Assembly: GCA_030613835.1 (NCBI GenBank)
Contig: JAUWLH010000044.1
Span: 1 to 9,881 of the forward strand
Direction: 5' to 3'
Origin: Candidatus Bathyarchaeota archaeon
GTDB lineage: Archaea; Thermoproteota; Bathyarchaeia; TCS64
Length of the DNA: 9,881 nucleotides
Part shown: positions 6,147 to 9,881 of the stretch, in pieces
How positions within the stretch are numbered: the stretch's first letter is position 1
Layout of the letters: each line of letters starts with the position of its first letter
Notes under the pieces: generated by a model
Seen by the model: the letters and a program-made list of their open reading frames with translations, nothing else
What the model was told of the DNA's origin: nothing
Databases searched by the model: none
Program-made: the position numbers and the translations under genes

Positions 6147-7304
6147 ATGGATCAACTCAAACAAAAAATCGAGACCGCCGTATCGGAGAGCCAGTACGAC
6201 GCGGTCTTGGCGCTGGGCGTGGACAACTATAACTACCTATCCAGGACAGTCCTACCCTTTGCGGAAAACTATCCATCAAGGAAAGCAGCGGTGCTGATGC
6301 CCAAGGAAGGGCCCCCCGTCGTTATAGTACCACAGGACTGGTCACAGGCAGTATTGGACCAGGGATGGACAGGTGAAATGCTCATTTACGACGAGAACCA
6401 GGGATACGAGACAGGGGCATTCGTCAAGGCCATGGAGGAACTCATCGTGAGCATGGGGCTTGACAAGAACACGATCGGTATCGACGCGGCACGCGTGACA
6501 AAGGGCTTGATGGACTCATTATCAGGAAAACTCCCTAGAGTACAGTGGGAGTCAGCAGACCCAATGCTCAGGGACCTCAGGATCATCAAGACAGCGGGTG
6601 AGATCGCGTTTATTGAGAGGGCCTGCAAGCAGTCCGATAGGGGGATCATCTACGCGTTGATGCACCTCGATGGAACCGTGGAGCACCAGCGGTACACCAT
6701 AGCAGAGTTCGCAGAGAGAATGCGAGTTCACGCCAACGAGAACGGCGGCAGCGGGGTTGGCCTACTGAACTGCGGTTTCGGAAGTGATGGCCAGATTTAC
6801 TACACACCTCAGAGAGGCTGGATAAAAACTGGAGACATCTTCAGGATGGACATGAGCAGCCACTATAGAGGTTACTGGACCAACGTCGGCAGGATGGGCG
6901 TGACAGGTAAGCCAAGTATTGAACAGGAGAACGCGTACAAGGAGAACCTCCAGCTGAGGGACAAGGCTCTTGAGATGTTAAAGCCTGGCGTGGCGTGCAA
7001 CGAGGTCTATGCCCATGTGGCGAGGGCCGCGGAGAAACAGGCGATAGGGTTCTGGAAGGAGCCGGGCATCGGTCACGGGGTAGGTGCGAGCCACCACGAG
7101 GCACCGTACCTGAACCTCAATTGCAGCACCGAGCTCAAGCCTGGAATAGTCATTGCACTGGATATTTACACGTACGGTCCGAGGAAGGAACTCATCCACA
7201 ACAAGGACGTCTACGCTATTACAGATGAGGGAAACAGGAAGCTCAGCTGGTACATGACATGGGACAAGATGTACCATGTTTACGGCATGAGGACAACTCA
7301 CTAG
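6147..7304 (+). CDS. M24 (creatinase/aminopeptidase P-fold) protein with incomplete metal site, first of a tandem pair
   Basis: A 385-residue two-domain protein: a creatinase-type N-terminal domain (residues 1 to about 135) and a pita-bread C-terminal domain. Family landmarks are FRMDMSSHYRGYWTNVGRM, GIGHGVGASHHEAPYLN, ELKPGIVIALDIYTYG and HNKDVYAITDEG. M24 metallopeptidases bind two metals through Asp, Asp, His, Glu, Glu. Here the first Asp (235) and the His (310) remain, but the other positions read Asn246, Asp339 in place of Glu, and Lys353 in place of Glu. The catalytic His expected shortly before the first Asp also appears to be Tyr (QIYYTP). The protein is therefore unlikely to be a standard dinuclear aminopeptidase or prolidase. 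Metal-free creatinase shows that the fold can catalyse C-N hydrolysis without metals, so an amidinohydrolase-like or binding role is possible. The start at 6147 is supported by the SD and by alignment with the next gene, 12 bases downstream. The substrate is unknown. Confidence 0.85.
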   Translation: MDQLKQKIETAVSESQYDAVLALGVDNYNYLSRTVLPFAENYPSRKAAVLMPKEGPPVVIVPQDWSQAVLDQGWTGEMLIYDENQGYETGAFVKAMEELIVSMGLDKNTIGIDAARVTKGLMDSLSGKLPRVQWESADPMLRDLRIIKTAGEIAFIERACKQSDRGIIYALMHLDGTVEHQRYTIAEFAERMRVHANENGGSGVGLLNCGFGSDGQIYYTPQRGWIKTGDIFRMDMSSHYRGYWTNVGRMGVTGKPSIEQENAYKENLQLRDKALEMLKPGVACNEVYAHVARAAEKQAIGFWKEPGIGHGVGASHHEAPYLNLNCSTELKPGIVIALDIYTYGPRKELIHNKDVYAITDEGNRKLSWYMTWDKMYHVYGMRTTH

Positions 7305-7316
7305 GAAGAAAATGAA

Positions 7317-8486
7317 ATGAGAGAAGAGATAATTGAGAAAGTTAACGCCGGGATAAGTGAAGCGGGATATGACGCAATCCTAGTGTTCGGTTACGACAAC
7401 ATCCAGTACATATCAGGCGCGTACCTCCACTTCCCCCAGTCCTTCCCCGATAGATACATGGCGATCTTTTGGCCCAAAGAGGAGATGGCGACTTGCGTAC
7501 TCCCCCATGAGTGGGAGAGTAGCTTCCTGAACCTCAGCTGGATAAACAAGACAAAGACCTACATCGAGAAGCCTGGAAGCCCCAGTGGCATCGTTGAGGC
7601 CGCGGTACACATCACCAAGAACACCGTGAGGAAGACTGGCAGGATCGGGATCGATGTCAACAGGACCCCGCTCAACGTCTACAATAGGCTCAAGGGAGCG
7701 TTAGAGGACTTTGAGTTAGTCCCATGTGATGACCTGCTCAGGGAGCTGAGGTTGAGGAAGACGCCCAGAGAGCTTGAGCTCCTCGATGAGGTAGTCTCCA
7801 AGAACGACCAGGCCATCGCGGGACACGCCCACCACATCCTGGTCCTCCAAGTAAACGGTGAGATGAACATCACCGAGGGAATAAGGACCCATGCCATAGA
7901 GAGGGAACTCGACGAGGTTGGACACCAGGCAATTGCTCAGGCGGTTGCCGAACCCAACATGAAGAAGTGGTGGCCCAGTGCACCCATGTTTGGCATCGGC
8001 TTAGACAAGAAGCCCCTACATAGGGAGTGGCTAAGGATGGAGCTCGTCTCAACGGTGAACGGCTACTGGAGCAACGGATCAAGGATGCTTTCCATGGATG
8101 AGCCCACCGAGGAGATGAAGGTGGACTACCAGAATCTAGTTACCCTTAGGGCGACAGCTAGGGAGGCTTTGATTCCAGGTGCAAAGGCCAGTGATGTCTA
8201 CAAGGCGGTCAAGGCAACCGCAGACGAGAAGGGAATAGTGCTAGAGCCCAAACTGACTTTAGGGACAGGAATCGGGGCTAGTAACTACGAGCCTCCATAT
8301 ATCTCAGGGGCGGACGAGACCGTGCTTGAGCCGGGGATGATCATAGTGTTCTCCCCCGCGATCAGGGACTTCAAGGGCAACCTGCTGATGTCAAAGGACA
8401 CCTTCCTCATCACAGAGGAGGGAAACAAGATCATCGGCTGGTGGAAGGACTGGCGTGAGCCATTCATAGCCAACTACACCTTCTAG
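7317..8486 (+). CDS. M24-fold protein lacking all metal ligands, second of a tandem pair
   Basis: A 389-residue paralogue of the preceding protein, alignable from end to end with few gaps (YDAILVFGYDNIQYIS against YDAVLALGVDNYNYLS). The five metal positions read Glu242 (Asp expected), Asn253 (Asp), Thr317 (His), Ser346 (Glu) and Lys360 (Glu), and the HExP motif is YEPP (Tyr324-Pro327). The fold signature GTGIGASNYEPPY is intact and the reading frame is unbroken, so this looks like a maintained protein rather than a decaying gene. AGGAAG at 7303-7308 is a good ribosome site. An ATG at 7312 opens only two codons. The pair is probably co-transcribed. M24 proteins of the creatinase type are dimers with active sites near the interface, so a heterodimer of one semi-intact and one non-metal subunit is conceivable (inference). 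It may be a scaffold or substrate-binding partner, or a metal-free hydrolase. Confidence 0.83.
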   Translation: MREEIIEKVNAGISEAGYDAILVFGYDNIQYISGAYLHFPQSFPDRYMAIFWPKEEMATCVLPHEWESSFLNLSWINKTKTYIEKPGSPSGIVEAAVHITKNTVRKTGRIGIDVNRTPLNVYNRLKGALEDFELVPCDDLLRELRLRKTPRELELLDEVVSKNDQAIAGHAHHILVLQVNGEMNITEGIRTHAIERELDEVGHQAIAQAVAEPNMKKWWPSAPMFGIGLDKKPLHREWLRMELVSTVNGYWSNGSRMLSMDEPTEEMKVDYQNLVTLRATAREALIPGAKASDVYKAVKATADEKGIVLEPKLTLGTGIGASNYEPPYISGADETVLEPGMIIVFSPAIRDFKGNLLMSKDTFLITEEGNKIIGWWKDWREPFIANYTF

Positions 8487-8490
8487 CCAA

Positions 8491-8499
8491 GGGTTTTTT
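8491..8499 (+). terminator. T6 run after the M24 operon
   Basis: GGGTTTTTT begins 5 bases after the stop codon of the second M24 gene. There is no strong hairpin; the call rests on the T-run, a usual archaeal termination signal. Confidence 0.45.
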
Positions 8500-8505
8500 A
8501 CACCA

Positions 8506-8643
8506 TTTTATCCTCATACCTTCCATTTCTTTTCAGGTGGAGGATACTATCATATGTCGAGGTAAATGGATACTTCAGGATCAACGGCGCCAAGAAAAGC
8601 CCACTACTCTGAATGCAGGGGACACCCCGCTATGAGTCGTTGA
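8506..8643 (+). other. Orphan promoter and strong ribosome site leading to tiny frames (small ORF or gene remnant)
   Basis: TTTTATC (8506-8512) resembles a TATA box, and GGAGG (8539-8543) is a strong SD 10 bases before ATG at 8554. That ATG gives only MSR and TAA, and is followed immediately by ATG at 8566, which opens 25 codons (MDTSGSTAPRKAHYSECR, then GHPAMSR) to TGA at 8641-8643. In another phase, YVEVNGYFRINGAKKSPLL (8553 to a TGA at 8610-8612) has host-like codons but no start of its own. A GTG at 8537 opens a third frame of about 32 codons at leaderless distance from the TATA box. None is recognisable. The control signals look real; which frame, if any, is translated is unclear, and a decayed gene is equally possible. 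Confidence 0.35.
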
Positions 8644-8680
8644 TGTGTGACCTCACGCAACATTTTACTTTCAGCACAGC

Positions 8681-8688
8681 TTTTATAG
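8681..8688 (+). promoter_or_regulatory. TATA box for phosphoglycerate kinase
   Basis: TTTTATAG predicts a transcript start around 8710-8712, about 14 bases before the ATG at 8725. No strong SD is visible in that short leader. Confidence 0.5.
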
Positions 8689-8724
8689 CACCCCAGCTGT
8701 ATTTGCGAATCACCGAGATGCCTC

Positions 8725-9881
8725 ATGATGTATGACTTTCTATCACTCGATGACTTAGACGTTTCAGGCAAGACGGTTTTCCTGAGGGCTGACATAAACA
8801 GTCCCCTGGACCCCGCGAGCAAGCGCATACTCGATGCCACACGCATCCAGGCGATAATACCAACCATCAAGAGTCTGAGTGAGGCAAAGCTGATCATAGG
8901 CGCCCACCAGAGCAGGCCAGGTAAATATGATTTCACTAGCCTTGAGAGCCACTCCAAGGTACTCCAGATGTATCTTGAGAAACCCGTCATGTACACCGAT
9001 GATATCATCGGGAAGGAAGCCCAGGAATTGTTCAGGAACCTCAAGGACGGAGATGTACTCCTATTAAACAACGTCAGAATGAGGGAGGAGGAGAACATCA
9101 GGGCCCCCGTGGAAGAGCTCCAGTCCACGGAGTTCGTCAAGACCATGAGCCAGTACGTGGACATCTTTGTCAACGATGCGTTCGCGGCTGCCCACAGGAG
9201 CCAGGCAAGCCTCGTCGGCCTTAGCATCAAGTGCCCCATGGTGGCTGGCAGGCTGATGGAGAGTGAGCTTTCAGCCCTCAACAGGGTGATCGGTGATCCT
9301 GCACGGCCAAGCGTCTACATCCTAGGCGGGACAAAAGTAGAGGAGCGTATCCCCGTCATTAACCGGGTCCTGCAGGATGAGATCGCAGATACTATACTCA
9401 TCGGCGGGCTCGTCGCGGACAGCTTCCAGATGGCCAAGGGCTTCATGGGTATTAGGTACGAGGAATTGGACGAGGCTGAAAAAGAGGAGGTTAAGGTCTG
9501 CAGGGAGATACTAGAAGAGCACCCAGGAAAGATACTTCTTCCAATTGATGTGGCAATGGATGTGAAGGGGGAGAGGGTTGAGGTGTTCATTGGCAGCATC
9601 ACGGAGGAGAAGAATATCTACGATATCGGGCTCAACACCATCGCACAGTTCACCAGTATCATAAATAAAGCGGGCACCGTAGTCGCGGAAGGTCCATTGG
9701 GCATGTTTGAGAGACGGGGATTCGATATAGGAACCAAGGAGTTGCTCAGAGGCATGGCACGTTGTAATGGATACACGGTAGGGGGAGGTGGACACATGGG
9801 AGGAATGACCTCGATGTTGGGAATATGGGACGCGATGAGCCACGTATCCACTGGTGGGGGCGCCATGCTGAGCATGCTGGC
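8725..9881 (+). CDS. pgk: Phosphoglycerate kinase, 3' end outside the window
   Basis: The frame runs from ATGATG at 8725 to the window edge without a stop, giving 385 residues; archaeal PGKs are about 410 long, so only the last C-terminal residues are missing. The cytoplasmic enzyme interconverts 1,3-bisphosphoglycerate plus ADP with 3-phosphoglycerate plus ATP in glycolysis/gluconeogenesis. Seen: substrate-site VFLRADINSPLD (Arg21, Asp23, Asn25), HQSRPG (61-66), LLNNVR (Arg118), NDAFAAAHRSQAS (150-162), ILGGTKVEER (199-208), GGLVADSF (227-234), LPIDVAMD (272-279), EGPLGMFE (322-329), GGGGHMGG (353-360) and STGGGA (375-380). GGGH stands where bacterial enzymes have GGGDT; I believe this is common in archaeal PGKs. 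NNVR replaces the usual ENVR. ATG 8718 is in another frame and stops after five codons. The gene has its own promoter. Confidence 0.95.
   Translation, partial: MMYDFLSLDDLDVSGKTVFLRADINSPLDPASKRILDATRIQAIIPTIKSLSEAKLIIGAHQSRPGKYDFTSLESHSKVLQMYLEKPVMYTDDIIGKEAQELFRNLKDGDVLLLNNVRMREEENIRAPVEELQSTEFVKTMSQYVDIFVNDAFAAAHRSQASLVGLSIKCPMVAGRLMESELSALNRVIGDPARPSVYILGGTKVEERIPVINRVLQDEIADTILIGGLVADSFQMAKGFMGIRYEELDEAEKEEVKVCREILEEHPGKILLPIDVAMDVKGERVEVFIGSITEEKNIYDIGLNTIAQFTSIINKAGTVVAEGPLGMFERRGFDIGTKELLRGMARCNGYTVGGGGHMGGMTSMLGIWDAMSHVSTGGGAMLSML

Noticed and set aside
8607..8660. Possible C/D-box guide RNA (CTGA and TTGATGTGTGA elements)
   Set aside because: The boxes match the consensus poorly, and no convincing C, D', C', D order or spacing is present.
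8613..8735. A 40-codon + strand frame beginning MQGTPRYESLM
   Set aside because: It runs through the TATA box of pgk and past the pgk start in another phase, and has no ribosome site.
8604..9281. A 225-codon open frame on the minus strand
   Set aside because: It is antisense to phosphoglycerate kinase, whose motifs are unmistakable; the minus frame is rich in Ser and Leu and shows no family motif.

Overview
This window reads as archaeal chromosomal DNA, most likely euryarchaeal; a Thermoplasmata-related lineage is a guess that the sequence does not settle. The archaeal signs are TATA-like A/T boxes about 25-28 bases before gene starts, at least one probable leaderless start, Shine-Dalgarno (SD) sites of the GGAGG/GGTG type, T-run gene ends, heavy use of AGG for arginine, an aspartate carbamoyltransferase regulatory (PyrI) domain and an archaeal-looking phosphoglycerate kinase. 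All large genes lie on the + strand and are tightly packed. I see no mobile element, CRISPR array, rRNA or tRNA.

Layout. Bases 1-52 hold the last codons of an unidentified gene, followed by an A/T-rich inverted repeat with a T-run. Bases 148-1374 encode a single-chain fusion of PyrI (the allosteric, zinc-binding subunit of aspartate carbamoyltransferase) to orotate phosphoribosyltransferase (PyrE), joining two steps of UMP synthesis. Bases 1413-5892 form a thiol/flavin redox block: a disulfide reductase resembling mycothione reductase with its own probable leaderless promoter, then a compact operon of a Bcp-type peroxiredoxin, a nitroreductase-family flavoprotein and a YyaL/DUF255 thioredoxin-fold protein.

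Bases 5893-6146 are a divergent intergenic region. It holds a small minus-strand coding stretch whose frame is broken once at CGA-TGA-C, with a TATA box at leaderless spacing in front of it, and a + strand promoter for the next operon. Bases 6147-8486 encode two tandem paralogues of the creatinase/aminopeptidase P (M24, pita-bread) fold. The first has lost part of the dinuclear metal site and the second all of it, so neither is likely to be an ordinary metallopeptidase. Bases 8487-8724 contain a T-run terminator, an orphan promoter and strong SD leading only into tiny frames, and the TATA box of the last gene. Bases 8725-9881 are phosphoglycerate kinase, cut off by the window end.

How the parts may fit together. 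The redox block looks like a peroxide/thiol-homeostasis set in which the flavoprotein could supply reducing power to a disulfide or carrier used by the peroxiredoxin; this is inferred from neighbourhood only. The points most worth a second look are the PyrI-PyrE fusion, the metal-depleted M24 pair and the frame-broken small gene at 5897-6020.
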